64,000 bases of DNA from Pseudomonadota bacterium (lineage in GTDB: Bacteria; Pseudomonadota; Alphaproteobacteria; Micavibrionales; Micavibrionaceae). Below are positions 8,843-18,169 of the stretch, piece by piece. The stretch spans positions 206,206-270,205 of the forward strand of contig JAKQEE010000070.1 of NCBI GenBank assembly GCA_029558635.1, in the 5' to 3' direction. Below the pieces are notes generated by a model, which had not been told where the DNA came from, did no database searches, and saw only the letters and a list, made by a program, of their open reading frames with translations. Within the stretch, counting starts at the first letter, position 1. Each line of letters opens with the position of its first letter. A program made the translations under genes and the position numbers.

Positions 8843-9785
8843 CCGCTGCGGCCCTAGAAATTTCAGATTGGTTTAGAATTTCCCGCGTTTCGGCGCAGTC
8901 TTTCTCGATTTGCGCGATGAGTGCATCAAGCGTCATGAATTTTTCTTCGTTGCGGATTTTTTTAACCGGCTTGATAGTCAGTTTTTTGCCGTACAAATCG
9001 CCACTGAAATCCAGAATATGCGCTTCGACCAGTGCTATTTTCACTTCGAACATCGGGCGGATACCGATATTGGTGGCGGCCATGTGCCATTCACTTTCGC
9101 CCTCGATCTTCACTTCTGCCGCATAAACACCATAGGACGGATGAATCGTTTCATTTAACGGCACGTTAGCGGTCGGGTAGCCCAGCTCGCGGCCACGTTG
9201 ATCGCCTCTTTGCACTGTTCCTTCGATCATCCAGTCCCAACCCAGAAGTTTGTTGGCTTCCTCGAGCAGTCCGGACTGGATCAGACCGCGGATGCGCGTG
9301 GCCGAAATTACACCGTGCTGCGGATCGGTTTTCAGTTTGATGGCATGGGTTTCAAATCCCGAAACGCGCAATGTCTCGATATTCCCCGAACGGTTGTGTC
9401 CGAAATGGAAATCATCCCCCACCACAATAGCAGCAGGGACCAGTTTTCCACGCAGAATTTCCTGAACGAACCCGCCCGCCGATTGCTCGGCGGCTTCCCA
9501 TGTAAATGGCAAAACAAAAACGTAATCTATATTTTCCTGTTCGAAGCGTTCAAGTTTGACATCTTGTGGCGTGATGCGGAACGGCGGGTCGTCGGGCCGG
9601 AACAGGCGGCGCGGGTGCGGTTCGATGGTGAGAACGGCTAATTTCTTGCCTTTCTCATCCGCTATCTTTCGTGCTTCGGATAACAAATAGGAATGGCCCA
9701 GATGGACAGCATCGAAATTGCCGATCACCAACACAGTGTCTTGCGGCAGTTGCACGGACGGGTCATTCAAATCAAAAACAATCAT
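8832..9785 (-). CDS. ribF: Bifunctional riboflavin kinase/FAD synthetase
   Basis: A 317-residue RibF that converts riboflavin to FMN and then FAD. The N-terminal nucleotidyltransferase has GNFDAVHLGH (residues about 20-30) and ISATRIRGLI, and the C-terminal kinase domain has GRELGYPTANV. The ATG at 9785 gives the usual short lead-in before the GNFD motif; a start at 9827 would overlap aat and adds 14 residues. It follows aat closely in the minus-strand series. Confidence 0.94.
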   Translation of the reverse strand: MIVFDLNDPSVQLPQDTVLVIGNFDAVHLGHSYLLSEARKIADEKGKKLAVLTIEPHPRRLFRPDDPPFRITPQDVKLERFEQENIDYVFVLPFTWEAAEQSAGGFVQEILRGKLVPAAIVVGDDFHFGHNRSGNIETLRVSGFETHAIKLKTDPQHGVISATRIRGLIQSGLLEEANKLLGWDWMIEGTVQRGDQRGRELGYPTANVPLNETIHPSYGVYAAEVKIEGESEWHMAATNIGIRPMFEVKIALVEAHILDFSGDLYGKKLTIKPVKKIRNEEKFMTLDALIAQIEKDCAETREILNQSEISRAAAVKA

Positions 9786-9810
9786 AGGGTTTCTTACACC
9801 AGCTGCGGGA

Positions 9811-10452
9811 TCAGGACAAGAATGCACGCACCAGATCCTCTTCTTTTACACCGGAGCAGGCAAAATTGGTCTTATCTTTCAAATGGCTTTGCATCAGGCC
9901 GATATATTCTTCCTGCTCCATCTCATAAAGGCCGAACTGGTCGAGATGCGGATTACGGAACTGGGCATCAAGTAGCGTAAATCCTGCGCTGTCCAGTCTT
10001 GCGCACAAATGCACCAATGCAATTTTACTAGCATCCGTTTCGGTCGAGAACATACTCTCGCCGCAAAAGGTTCCGCCCAATTCCAGTCCGTAAAGGCCGC
10101 CAACCAACTCCCCGCGCTTCCAGCATTCGATGGAATGGGCGATGTTTTTTTTGTTGAGTTCGGTGAACAGTCCAATAATGCCGTCATTGATCCATGTATC
10201 GGTTCGGGCAACGGCGCATGCTTCGATCACTTGTGCGAAGGCCGTGTCGATTTTGACTTCGAACGGAGATCTTAGAATTTTCCGTTTCAGGCGTTTGGGA
10301 ATATGAAGGTTTTTAATCGGTAGGAGCGCGCGCTTAAACGGTTCGAAAATCGAAAATTCCGGATCACTCCGTGATTTCGCCATCGGGAAACAGCCCAGCC
10401 GGTAGATCTGGATCAGGTCATCTGTTGAGAGACTGCCCAGATCGCCTTGCAT
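9811..10452 (-). CDS. aat: Leucyl/phenylalanyl-tRNA-protein transferase
   Basis: A 213-residue Aat that adds Leu or Phe to N-terminal Arg or Lys and so marks proteins for ClpAP (N-degron pathway). Typical signatures are YRLGCFPMA near the N-terminus, ELVGGLYGLELGGTFCGESMFS in the GNAT-fold core and a 'LLDAQF.NPHL..FG' stretch near the end. Its start overlaps the accC stop (ATGA), so it is coupled to the biotin carboxylase gene. Confidence 0.94.
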   Translation of the reverse strand: MQGDLGSLSTDDLIQIYRLGCFPMAKSRSDPEFSIFEPFKRALLPIKNLHIPKRLKRKILRSPFEVKIDTAFAQVIEACAVARTDTWINDGIIGLFTELNKKNIAHSIECWKRGELVGGLYGLELGGTFCGESMFSTETDASKIALVHLCARLDSAGFTLLDAQFRNPHLDQFGLYEMEQEEYIGLMQSHLKDKTNFACSGVKEEDLVRAFLS

Positions 10453-11801
10453 CAGCTCTCATTCTTTTTGGCCAGTTTTTTCTCAAGCCAGTGGATGTTG
10501 TAGTCGCCCGAAACAAATTCCGGTTGTTCCAAAATCCACGCGTGAAGCGGCAACGTGGTTTTGACGCCATCAACCACAGTTTCGTGAATGGCGCGTTTCA
10601 TGCGGGCCATGCATTCTTCGCGGTTGCGACCGTGGACGATCAGTTTGCCAATCATCGAGTCGTAATAGGGTGGAATGCGGTAGCCGTTATAGGCCGCACT
10701 GTCGAAACGCACCCCCAAACCGCCTGCGGCGTGGAATGTCTTGATTTCGCCCGGGGATGGAATAAACGTGTCTGGGTCCTCGGCGTTGATGCGAACTTCC
10801 ATGGCGTGACCGCGAAATTTGATGATGTCCTTGTTGATCGTCAAAGGTTCGCCGGCCGCAACGCGGATTTGTTCAGCAATCAGATCAATACCAGTCAGCA
10901 TTTCGGTGACGGGGTGCTCCACCTGAATCCGTGTGTTCATTTCCATGAAGAAGAACTGGCCGTTTTCCCAGAGGAACTCGATGGTGCCGGCCCCGATATA
11001 ACCCATTTCATGGATCATGTTGGCGGCCAAATTACCGATTTCGGCGCGACCTTCTTCACTTAGAGCCGGAGACGGCGCTTCTTCAATCACTTTTTGGTGA
11101 CGGCGCTGGGTCGAGCAATCGCGTTCGCCCAAATGGATGGCGTTGCCGTGCTTGTCACCGAAAATCTGGATTTCGATGTGACGCGGTTTTTCGAGATATT
11201 TCTCCATATACACCGTGTCGTCGCCAAAGTTCGCTTTAGCTTCGGAGCGCGCGGTTTTGTATTGTTCGACAAACTCGCCTTCATGACGGACGACTTTCAT
11301 GCCGCGCCCACCGCCGCCTGATGCAGCCTTGATAAGAATTGGGAAGCCCATGTCTTTGGCCATCTCAAGACCTGATTCGGCGTCTTCCACAGCGCCGGGG
11401 GAGCCGGGAATGACGGGAAGGCCCAGTTTCTGGGCTGTCTGTTTGGCCGAAACCTTGTCGCCCATCAGGTCGATATGTTCCGGTTTCGGGCCAATGAAGG
11501 TGAAGCCGTGTTCTTCGACCATGCGGGCGAATTGCGCGTTTTCCGAGAGAAAGCCATAGCCCGGGTGAATCGCATCCGCCCCCGTCAGGGTTGCGGCGCT
11601 CAAGATCTGATGGATATTCAGATAAGAATCTTTCGATTGCGGCGGGCCGATACATACGCTTTCATCGGCCAGACGGACTGCCATCGCATTGGCATCGGCA
11701 GTGGAGTGAACGGCGACCGTTTCAATCCCCATCTCTTTACACGCCCGATGGATACGAAGGGCAATTTCACCACGGTTGGCGATCAGGACTTTTTTGAACA
11801 T
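10452..11801 (-). CDS. accC: Acetyl-CoA carboxylase, biotin carboxylase subunit
   Basis: A 449-residue AccC, full length. The biotin carboxylase N-domain starts [14 protein letters not shown]; the ATP-grasp glycine loop is [12 protein letters not shown] (about 160-170); catalytic residues sit in [31 protein letters not shown] and the C-terminal lid. It carboxylates biotin on AccB with ATP and bicarbonate, the first step of fatty acid synthesis. accB lies 15 bases upstream. Confidence 0.97.
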   Translation of the reverse strand: MFKKVLIANRGEIALRIHRACKEMGIETVAVHSTADANAMAVRLADESVCIGPPQSKDSYLNIHQILSAATLTGADAIHPGYGFLSENAQFARMVEEHGFTFIGPKPEHIDLMGDKVSAKQTAQKLGLPVIPGSPGAVEDAESGLEMAKDMGFPILIKAASGGGGRGMKVVRHEGEFVEQYKTARSEAKANFGDDTVYMEKYLEKPRHIEIQIFGDKHGNAIHLGERDCSTQRRHQKVIEEAPSPALSEEGRAEIGNLAANMIHEMGYIGAGTIEFLWENGQFFFMEMNTRIQVEHPVTEMLTGIDLIAEQIRVAAGEPLTINKDIIKFRGHAMEVRINAEDPDTFIPSPGEIKTFHAAGGLGVRFDSAAYNGYRIPPYYDSMIGKLIVHGRNREECMARMKRAIHETVVDGVKTTLPLHAWILEQPEFVSGDYNIHWLEKKLAKKNES

Positions 11802-11815
11802 AGTTTCTCACCGGC

Positions 11816-12286
11816 CTATTCGAGGACCACAAGAACTTCGCCGAATTCAACGGGTTGACCGTTTTCGACCAGAATTTGCGTCACAGTTCCCGATTTCGGC
11901 GCCTTGATCGGGTTCATGACTTTCATGGCTTCGATAATCACGAGCGTGTCGCCTTCCTTGACGGTCGAGCCTTTGCTGATAAACGCGGAGGCTCCGGGCT
12001 CGGGCGACATATAGGCGGTTCCCACCATCGGCGAGGTGACGGCGCCCGGATGATTGGCGGCCACTTGTGACGGGGCGGCCAAACTTGCAGCCTGTGGAAT
12101 GGTCGGGTCGGACGGCATCATCGCATGCGCATTCGGAGCTGCATGGACATGAGCCGGAGCTGCGGCAGCCGGATTTCCCTTACCGACACGGATCATTTTC
12201 TCGCCTTCAGCGACTTCGATTTCGGTCAGGCCGGTTTCTTCCAACAATTCGGCCAGCTGACGAATGGCATCTGCATCGATTTTCAT
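11816..12286 (-). CDS. accB: Biotin carboxyl carrier protein of acetyl-CoA carboxylase
   Basis: A 156-residue BCCP. An N-terminal helical region is followed by a flexible Ala/Pro/His-rich linker (about 50-90) and a biotinyl domain with the EAMKVMN biotin-lysine motif (Lys about residue 121). The ATG at 12286 is preferred to an in-frame GTG two codons upstream. It is paired with accC and lies downstream of aroQ, a conserved bacterial arrangement. Confidence 0.96.
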   Translation of the reverse strand: MKIDADAIRQLAELLEETGLTEIEVAEGEKMIRVGKGNPAAAAPAHVHAAPNAHAMMPSDPTIPQAASLAAPSQVAANHPGAVTSPMVGTAYMSPEPGASAFISKGSTVKEGDTLVIIEAMKVMNPIKAPKSGTVTQILVENGQPVEFGEVLVVLE

Positions 12287-12383
12287 ACGCACAATCTTTC
12301 TTTTACTTATTATGGCAATTTATGCCGTTTTGTTCGAGCACCTGATTACCTAAATTCAGGCTAAAAGTCAAAGCAAGAGGTTT

Positions 12384-12842
12384 TTAGCCCCTGTCAATTT
12401 TCCCCAACCTCTCGGCAATCGCCTCAATTCCCATAATGTACCCACGGGCGCCATGGCCGAGAAAATGGGCAAAGGCCAGCGGCTCTATATAAGAAAAGTG
12501 GCGAAACGGCTCGCGTTCCTTGGGGTTTGAAATATGGACCTCGGCAATGGGGGTATCGTCCAGAAGTTTCAGGGCATCGTGAATGGCCAGCGAAGTGTGG
12601 GTATAGGCCCCCGCATTAATGACTACCCCTGCGACTTTTCCCCGCGCTTCCTGAATCCAGTCGACCAGTACGCCTTCATGGTTCGACTGGCGGAAATCAA
12701 TGGCAATCCCCAAACGCTCTCCGGCTTCACGGCACATGGTTTCGATATCCGGGAGGGTGGTATGGCCGTAAATTTCCGGCTCCCTAACTCCCAGCATATT
12801 GAGGTTGGGTCCGCTCAAGACCAATATCAGCGGGGATGACAT
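12384..12842 (-). CDS. aroQ: 3-dehydroquinate dehydratase, type II
   Basis: A 152-residue type II dehydroquinase of the shikimate pathway. Motifs are GPNLNMLG.REPEIYG (lid and catalytic Tyr), QSNHEG, NAGAYTHTS and EVHISN with the catalytic His. The ATG at 12842 is preceded by GGAGGAGGG, so the GTG two codons upstream is not used. The first 16 bases lie within the 3' end of the HAD gene, consistent with coupling. Confidence 0.95.
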   Translation of the reverse strand: MSSPLILVLSGPNLNMLGVREPEIYGHTTLPDIETMCREAGERLGIAIDFRQSNHEGVLVDWIQEARGKVAGVVINAGAYTHTSLAIHDALKLLDDTPIAEVHISNPKEREPFRHFSYIEPLAFAHFLGHGARGYIMGIEAIAERLGKIDRG

Positions 12843-13504
12843 GTGCACCCTCCTCCGCAGCCTTGAAACTCTTCTTCATTGTCTTCTTCATCGCCCGCGA
12901 AGATTCCGTTGGTCACCAGATGTGATTCCAGATCGGACGGCGTTGTAAAATGAATGGCTTCGATCCCCAGATTGCGGGCAGCCTGAACATTGTCGAGACG
13001 GTCGTCAATAAAAACCGTCTCACGCGGATTGAGGTTAAAGCGGTCCAAGAGCAATTTATAGATGGCCGGATCGGGTTTGGCGATTTTTTCGACGCCGGAT
13101 AAAATCACGCCGTCAAACAAACCGAAAAATGGACAGATTTCTTTTCTGACGAGGTCGAACCCTTCCTGACTTCCCCAATTGCTGAGCGCGTAAAGCGGGA
13201 AGCCCTTGCGTTTGATTTCCATCAGAATATCGACGCTTTCGTGAATGGGGCCTGCGAACATGTCAATCCATTTCGTGCGGTAGAGTTCGATCCAGTCTTC
13301 CTTTTCAGGAAACTTGGCGACAAGTTCGGCTTTGGCCTCTTCCCACGGGCGGCCAAGATCAAGCGAGTGGTTCCAGTCGAACGTGCAGACATTTGTCAGG
13401 AAATGTTCAATTTCCCGTTCGTCGTCACAGATGGTGCGGTAGATATAGCGGGGGTTCCAGTCTACCAGAACCCCGCCAATGTCGAACACGACGGTTTTAA
13501 TCAT
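12827..13504 (-). CDS. HAD-superfamily phosphatase (YihX/epoxide hydrolase-like) with Cys-rich tail
   Basis: A 225-residue HAD hydrolase. Motif I is VFDIGGVLVDWNP (nucleophile Asp near residue 7), motif II is the Ser/Asn in LSNW, motif III includes KPDP and motif IV is FIDDRLDN. It is close to the YihX-like subfamily that removes phosphate from small sugar or organic phosphates. The last 20 residues are unusual: an acidic linker then CGGGCTCH, a possible metal site. Which substrate it uses cannot be said. Confidence 0.85.
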   Translation of the reverse strand: MIKTVVFDIGGVLVDWNPRYIYRTICDDEREIEHFLTNVCTFDWNHSLDLGRPWEEAKAELVAKFPEKEDWIELYRTKWIDMFAGPIHESVDILMEIKRKGFPLYALSNWGSQEGFDLVRKEICPFFGLFDGVILSGVEKIAKPDPAIYKLLLDRFNLNPRETVFIDDRLDNVQAARNLGIEAIHFTTPSDLESHLVTNGIFAGDEEDNEEEFQGCGGGCTCHPR

Positions 13505-13970
13505 GATGGTCCATATGGTTCATTTTATGATCCATCTTTTCCATGCGGGATACCACCGGAACATCGACATGTTGTTTTTCACCGGAAGCAAAATCAACAT
13601 CAATGCCGATGGTCGATCCGGCTTTGAGCGGTTCTTTCAACCCCATCAGCATGAAATGGTACGATCCTGATTCCAGAACCAGTTTTCCACCGGCCGGAAT
13701 TTCAAGCCCGTCTTCGACTTTGCGCATTTTCATGATGCCATTGTCGTCTTTCATTTCATGGATCTCAACGTGGTCGCATACCGGAGAGGTGGCCCCGACC
13801 AATTTTTCCGCTACGTCTCCTGTATTCTCGATGGTCATGCCGGACATGCCGACCTGCATTCCTTCCGCCGTCTCATAAGATTTGGGCGACGAGATTTTGA
13901 TTTCGGCATGGGCCGCTCCAAATGCGAAAATCGAGGCTGCAAAAGCCATCAGAGCCAGTTTCGTTTTCAT
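13497..13970 (-). CDS. Periplasmic copper chaperone, PCu(A)C family
   Basis: A 157-residue exported protein with a signal peptide (cleavage near AHA, residue about 22) and the PCu(A)C fold. The copper ligand pattern is seen: HEM (His-x-Met) about 70 residues in, a following Met, and HFM later in the domain. The C-terminus adds a Met/His-rich tail (KMDHKMNHMDHHD) that may hold extra copper. These chaperones deliver Cu(I) to the CuA site of cytochrome oxidase. It sits next to two DsbA-like genes, which fits an envelope copper/thiol role. Confidence 0.88.
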   Translation of the reverse strand: MKTKLALMAFAASIFAFGAAHAEIKISSPKSYETAEGMQVGMSGMTIENTGDVAEKLVGATSPVCDHVEIHEMKDDNGIMKMRKVEDGLEIPAGGKLVLESGSYHFMLMGLKEPLKAGSTIGIDVDFASGEKQHVDVPVVSRMEKMDHKMNHMDHHD

Positions 13971-13972
13971 GA

Positions 13973-14629
13973 TTATTTCTCGCTTTCTTTTGTTTGACGT
14001 TCTATTGCGTCGGCGAACTTCATGCGCAATCCGTTGACGCTTTTCATGCCCTCTTCATCAGGCTGGTAGCGGTAACCTCCGATTATCAGGGAGGGAACCC
14101 CCATCAATCCGGAATTGGCTACGTATTCTTCGTTGGTGGCAACAGCATCGGCAATCTCTTTGCTGTTTGCGGCTTCTTCGGCTTTGGCGACATCAATACC
14201 GATTGACGCCGCAATCGTTTTGGCGGTTTCCAGATCAGGCAAGGCGGAAAGAGACATCAGACGCGAATGGAGTTCGGTCATCTTGCCTTGCGCGGCGGTC
14301 GCCAGAACAAAGTTTGCAATCGGTTTCGAAAGATCATCCACCCAGCCAACGGGGCGGATGATCACCTTGACTTCCGGTTCATCGCGCAACGCTTCTTCAA
14401 GCGTTGCGTTCATGACCGGACAATAATGGCAGCGATAATCGACAAACTCGACAACTGTCAGCGTTCCTTGCGGATTCCCTGTCACTTGTCCTGCCACATC
14501 AAGCGACGCCTCGCGGACAGCGGCGCGGGCCGTATAAGTCGCATAGGTGACAAGCCCCGCATACGCCAGAAGCAAAAACCCCAGCGAAATCAGAACAACT
14601 TTCAGAAATATCTTTGCCGGACGATTCAT
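13973..14629 (-). CDS. Membrane-anchored DsbA-family thiol oxidoreductase
   Basis: A 218-residue protein with an N-terminal transmembrane segment (about 8-30) and a thioredoxin-fold DsbA/Com1-like domain. The active site is CHYC (near residue 68), and the cis-proline loop is seen in GVPSLIIG. It probably makes or reduces disulfides in the periplasm. It lies between the second DsbA-like gene and the copper chaperone, two bases from the latter's start, so the three are likely co-expressed. Confidence 0.88.
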   Translation of the reverse strand: MNRPAKIFLKVVLISLGFLLLAYAGLVTYATYTARAAVREASLDVAGQVTGNPQGTLTVVEFVDYRCHYCPVMNATLEEALRDEPEVKVIIRPVGWVDDLSKPIANFVLATAAQGKMTELHSRLMSLSALPDLETAKTIAASIGIDVAKAEEAANSKEIADAVATNEEYVANSGLMGVPSLIIGGYRYQPDEEGMKSVNGLRMKFADAIERQTKESEK

Positions 14630-14643
14630 GGCTGCCCCAACTC

Positions 14644-15393
14644 TTATTTCGCTTTCTTGCGTTCGTCGGAGATGATGGCTTTGAAGCCTTCATATTCAAC
14701 AAAGCCGCGGAGAATTTCTTCACCAATGATGAATGCCGGCGTACCGGTGATCTGGAGCTTTTGCGCAGCGGCGCGGTTGGCAGCCAGCTCTGCCGTTATA
14801 TCTTCACCTTCGGCGTCTTTTTTCAGCTTCTCGACATCCAGACCAGCCGTTTGGGCGATTTCAGACATGGTTTCTTCGGTTTTCGGGGCCGTGCTTTCCA
14901 TCATGGCCTGATGGAACTCCCAGTATTTACCTTGTTTATTGGAGGCCAAAGCCCATTTCGCCGCGGTTTCGGATTGAGGAGACAGGATCGGGAGATCAAT
15001 AAAGACCACGCGAACATTTTTATCCGACTCGACCGTTTTCTTCACCGCATCCAGAGCGCGTTTGCAATAGCCGCAATTATAATCGAAGAATTCAACAACA
15101 GTCATATCGCCTTTCGGATTTCCGATCTGGGGCAGCTTGTCGTTTTTATAGAAGAAATCGGACATATCCTTGAGGGCTGCTTTGGCAGCTTCTTCTTGCT
15201 TTTGAGCTTCCTTGGCGTGCATCTGGTTGACCGAGTCGATCAGCACTTCGGGATTTTTCATGATGAAATCGCGGACGAAATCCTCCAACGCTCCTTTTTG
15301 TTCGGGCGTGAACGGCTCAGCCTTGGCGTGAAGCGGGGCAGCCAGAACGGTCATGGCGATAGCCGACATGAGGATTTTTTTGAATGATGTCAC
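14644..15393 (-). CDS. Periplasmic DsbA-family protein (Com1/DsbG-like)
   Basis: A 249-residue exported protein with signal peptide (cleavage near LHA, residue about 24), an N-terminal helical extension (DUF-like dimerisation arm, about 30-80) and a DsbA thioredoxin domain with CGYC active site (near residue 111) and cis-Pro loop GTPAFIIG. This layout matches Com1/BdbD-type oxidoreductases. It forms one run with the neighbouring DsbA-like and PCu(A)C genes. Confidence 0.9.
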   Translation of the reverse strand: MTSFKKILMSAIAMTVLAAPLHAKAEPFTPEQKGALEDFVRDFIMKNPEVLIDSVNQMHAKEAQKQEEAAKAALKDMSDFFYKNDKLPQIGNPKGDMTVVEFFDYNCGYCKRALDAVKKTVESDKNVRVVFIDLPILSPQSETAAKWALASNKQGKYWEFHQAMMESTAPKTEETMSEIAQTAGLDVEKLKKDAEGEDITAELAANRAAAQKLQITGTPAFIIGEEILRGFVEYEGFKAIISDERKKAK

Positions 15394-15426
15394 GGTGATT
15401 TCTCCTTTGGTGTTATGGGCGGCAGT

Positions 15427-16788
15427 CTAACGCGTTTTGTCCACGTCTCCAACCGCATTTATGATGTCTCCGGCGCGCAAGGCTTCAGGGCTTCCTTTGG
15501 GCAGCTGTTTCAAGGCGGACTCAGCCATTTGCGCGGCTTCCTTTTTCCGTCCCTGCATCAGGGCTTCTTCGGCCAGATAGACTCGGGCCTGAGGCTCCTT
15601 GCCCATTTTGCCGTAGGCGGTGGCCAGAAGGCGTTTGATTTTCGAGGTACGCGGTTCATCCTGTTCGGCGCGTTTCAACTGGTCGATGGCTTTTTGAAGC
15701 GCGGCCGGATTTTTGCCCGAGGATTCAATCAGGCTTCCGGCGTAAGCCATACGGATGAGGCCCGCATCGGGAAGGAGCGTCACGGCCTTGTCGTAATATT
15801 TGACGGATTCGGCGATCCGCCCGAAATCGAAAAGCATCTGGCCTTTGAGTTCCTGAAAATACGGGTTGTTCGGTTCTTTTTTAATCAGCCCGTCCGTGAG
15901 GTTCAAAGCCTGATCCACCTGATTCATCCGGTAGGCGGCAATGGCGCGGGCATATTGGGCGGCAATCGACGTATCCGACGATGGGTAAAGATAAAGGACC
16001 TGTTGCGGGGTGATAAAGCCGATCAGTTTGGCTTTGACCCGCGCATATTGGTCGTTCCATGCGGCGGGCAGCGCTTTGCCTTTCAGACCGGAATTATCGA
16101 CCTTGTTTTCAAGATTTTCGACACGGTCGCGAGAGAGCGGGTGAGTCCGCACATATTGCGATTGCTGGGACGTGGTCAGCAATTCTTCGGACGATAGCTT
16201 ATCCAGAAAACTCGGCAAGCCTTCGGGATCGAGGCCCGCGCCTGTCATGAAACGAAAACCGGCTTGGTCGGCACTCGCTTCCTGAACGCGGCTGTGGGAG
16301 AGATATCTGTTCATCGCTTGTCCCTGACCGATGCTGATTCCTGCCGCTGCGGCGCTGCTGTCACCGGTGGCGACGGCCGCACCAATTCCTACCAGCGCGC
16401 CGATCATGGCTTCGAAGGATGCGTTCTTGGCGACTTCGCCAGTTCTCGTCAAATGCCCGCCTGCAATGTGCCCCAATTCGTGGGCGATGACGCCAATCAC
16501 TTCGTCGGCGCTTTCGGTTTTCTGGATCAGGCCACTATAGATAAAGATATTCGCACCGCCCGCGACAAAGGCGTTCACGTCGGAGCTTTGAACCAGAATG
16601 ATTTTGATCTGGTCGGGGCTCATGCCCGCTGAGCGGACCACATCCGCTGTCCATTCGCGGAGGTCGTGTTCGATTTCCTCGTCACGGATAATGCTCTGGC
16701 CCATTTGTTGGGCCTGAACCGGTGTTCCGCCCAGCAGAAAAGCGGCAACACCCACCGCCGTGATGATCTTGCGTAGATTTCCGGTCAT
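15427..16788 (-). CDS. Periplasmic M48 metalloprotease, BepA-like
   Basis: A 453-residue exported protein. A signal peptide (cleavage near VQA, residue about 26) is followed by an M48 peptidase domain with the zinc motif HELGH (in VIAHELGHIAGGH, about residues 104-116) and the distal Glu in the 'ASADQAGFR' stretch, and then a C-terminal TPR-rich half (about 290-445). This is the BepA/YfgC architecture, which helps outer-membrane protein assembly and removes misassembled LptD or BamA. It is the first gene of the minus-strand envelope series. Confidence 0.92.
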   Translation of the reverse strand: MTGNLRKIITAVGVAAFLLGGTPVQAQQMGQSIIRDEEIEHDLREWTADVVRSAGMSPDQIKIILVQSSDVNAFVAGGANIFIYSGLIQKTESADEVIGVIAHELGHIAGGHLTRTGEVAKNASFEAMIGALVGIGAAVATGDSSAAAAGISIGQGQAMNRYLSHSRVQEASADQAGFRFMTGAGLDPEGLPSFLDKLSSEELLTTSQQSQYVRTHPLSRDRVENLENKVDNSGLKGKALPAAWNDQYARVKAKLIGFITPQQVLYLYPSSDTSIAAQYARAIAAYRMNQVDQALNLTDGLIKKEPNNPYFQELKGQMLFDFGRIAESVKYYDKAVTLLPDAGLIRMAYAGSLIESSGKNPAALQKAIDQLKRAEQDEPRTSKIKRLLATAYGKMGKEPQARVYLAEEALMQGRKKEAAQMAESALKQLPKGSPEALRAGDIINAVGDVDKTR

Positions 16789-17060
16789 CTTTTATCCTTT
16801 AATCATTCAAACAGTAATGTGGTGGGATTCCCCCCGTTTGCCAAGGGGGATTCTTGGATGACCGGATAATTGGAAAAAGTTGTCATCCTCAGCCCTCGTG
16901 AAAACGGGGGCGAAGGATCTCCCTTATCTTTTGATCCTTATCCGTGTGTATCTGTGGTTTCTTTTAAGGGGGATTCTTCGGCTTCGCTTCAGAATTACAA
17001 GAAGTTTCCGCTCGCTCTCATCCCCTTGACTTATTATGAATATATTCCCATACTGGGGAG
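16789..17060. other. Intergenic region with degenerate palindrome
   Basis: No convincing gene is seen in this gap. It holds an imperfect C-run/G-run hairpin at about 16826-16852 and a second copy of its right arm (GGGGGATTCTT) near 16970, similar in style to repeats at 29268-29400. The BepA-like gene and the downstream plus-strand genes diverge here, so promoters must be present, but I cannot place them with confidence. Confidence 0.4.
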
Positions 17061-17432
17061 ATGAACGACACTCTTTATTACTATGGTCACTTCTTTGTAA
17101 CAGACTGGCTTGATGTCCTCTGGGTTTTTCTGGCTCCGCTTCTGGTTCATAAGGGCCAGCGGCTCAAGGCCGTCGCTTTTATGCTCTTGTGCATGATTAC
17201 CCTGCGGCTTCAGGTCGAGATTATCCAATCGACCGGATTTCAAAACGGGTTTACGGGATTGATTGACTGGAGCCTAATGACCCGCGGTTTTATCGTTTAC
17301 GGGTTCTTCAGCGCGCTTTACTTGCTTTTGTCCTATTTTTCCCCCTATACGCGGGGGCCGATTTACCTCGCCGCGTCACTTTCCATCTTTTTCATGGCTT
17401 TTACCGTGTCATTTATTGTACTGATCTTCTGA
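17061..17432 (+). CDS. Small inner-membrane protein of unknown function
   Basis: A 123-residue protein with about four predicted transmembrane helices (about 12-30, 34-52, 70-90 and 97-120). I do not recognise the family. The stop is one base from the rlmE start, so the two are probably co-transcribed. The start has GGGGAG directly before the ATG, closer than usual. Confidence 0.7.
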   Translation: MNDTLYYYGHFFVTDWLDVLWVFLAPLLVHKGQRLKAVAFMLLCMITLRLQVEIIQSTGFQNGFTGLIDWSLMTRGFIVYGFFSALYLLLSYFSPYTRGPIYLAASLSIFFMAFTVSFIVLIF

Positions 17433-17433
17433 C

Positions 17434-18081
17434 ATGAAAAAGATCAAAACCGCCAAAGGACGCAAGACGTCATCGACCCGCTGGCTAGAGCGCCAGCTCA
17501 ACGACCCTTATGTGGCCAAAGCCCAAAAGGAAGGGTATCGCTCGCGCGCGGCCTATAAACTTCTGGAAATGGATGAACAGTACCATATCCTCAAGCCCGG
17601 GATGGCGGTCGTTGATCTTGGCGCGGCCCCCGGCGGATGGTGTCAGGTGGCTCTTCAAAAAGGGTGTAAAAAACTTGTGGCGATTGACCTGCTACCTGTC
17701 GATGATATGGGGGGGATGATCTTTCTCCAGCAGGATTTTATGGATGACGATGCGCCGCAGAAACTCAAAGACGCTCTCGGCGGTTTGGCCGATGTGGTGA
17801 TGAGCGATATGGCCCACAACACCACCGGACACCGGAACACCGACCATCTTAAAATTATGGCGTTGGTCGAGGCGGGGTATGATTTTGCGTGCGAGATTTT
17901 AAAACAGGACGGATCGTTTCTGGCTAAGACCTTTCAGGGCGGGGCGGAATCCGAGCTTTTGGCGCGAATAAAGATTGATTTCAAAACGGTTCGTCATGTT
18001 AAGCCGCCCGCGTCGCGCTCTGACTCCTCTGAAAAATACTTGTTGGCCACAGGGTTTCGCGGCACGCAAAACGAATCGTAG
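17434..18081 (+). CDS. rlmE: 23S rRNA (uridine-2'-O)-methyltransferase RlmE
   Basis: A 215-residue RlmE/FtsJ that methylates U2552 of 23S rRNA late in 50S assembly. The SAM-binding motif DLGAAPGGWCQ is present (about residues 65-75). The K-D-K-E tetrad is visible: Lys in 'RSRAAYKLLEMD', Asp in 'MSDMAHNTTG', Lys in 'FLAKTFQGG' and Glu near the end. The length is typical. Confidence 0.95.
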   Translation: MKKIKTAKGRKTSSTRWLERQLNDPYVAKAQKEGYRSRAAYKLLEMDEQYHILKPGMAVVDLGAAPGGWCQVALQKGCKKLVAIDLLPVDDMGGMIFLQQDFMDDDAPQKLKDALGGLADVVMSDMAHNTTGHRNTDHLKIMALVEAGYDFACEILKQDGSFLAKTFQGGAESELLARIKIDFKTVRHVKPPASRSDSSEKYLLATGFRGTQNES

Positions 18082-18115
18082 CGGAATCTTTCTTTTGCGA
18101 TTTTTCCCGATAAAA

Positions 18116-18144
18116 AACAACCCCACATCGTGTGTGGGGTTGTT
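18116..18144 (-). terminator. Rho-independent terminator of nrdB
   Basis: Twelve-base perfect arms (AACAACCCCACA / TGTGGGGTTGTT) flank a five-base loop. On the minus strand the stem runs into a T-rich stretch (GTTGTTTTTTA), so it serves nrdB. The same stem could partly stop rlmE transcripts coming from the other side. Confidence 0.85.
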
Positions 18145-18169
18145 CAGGGGAAACCAATAATTATTCCGG

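Noticed and set aside
16870..17064. A 64-codon plus-strand frame before the small membrane protein
   Set aside because: No ribosome-binding site, and it runs through a repeat-like palindrome arm.
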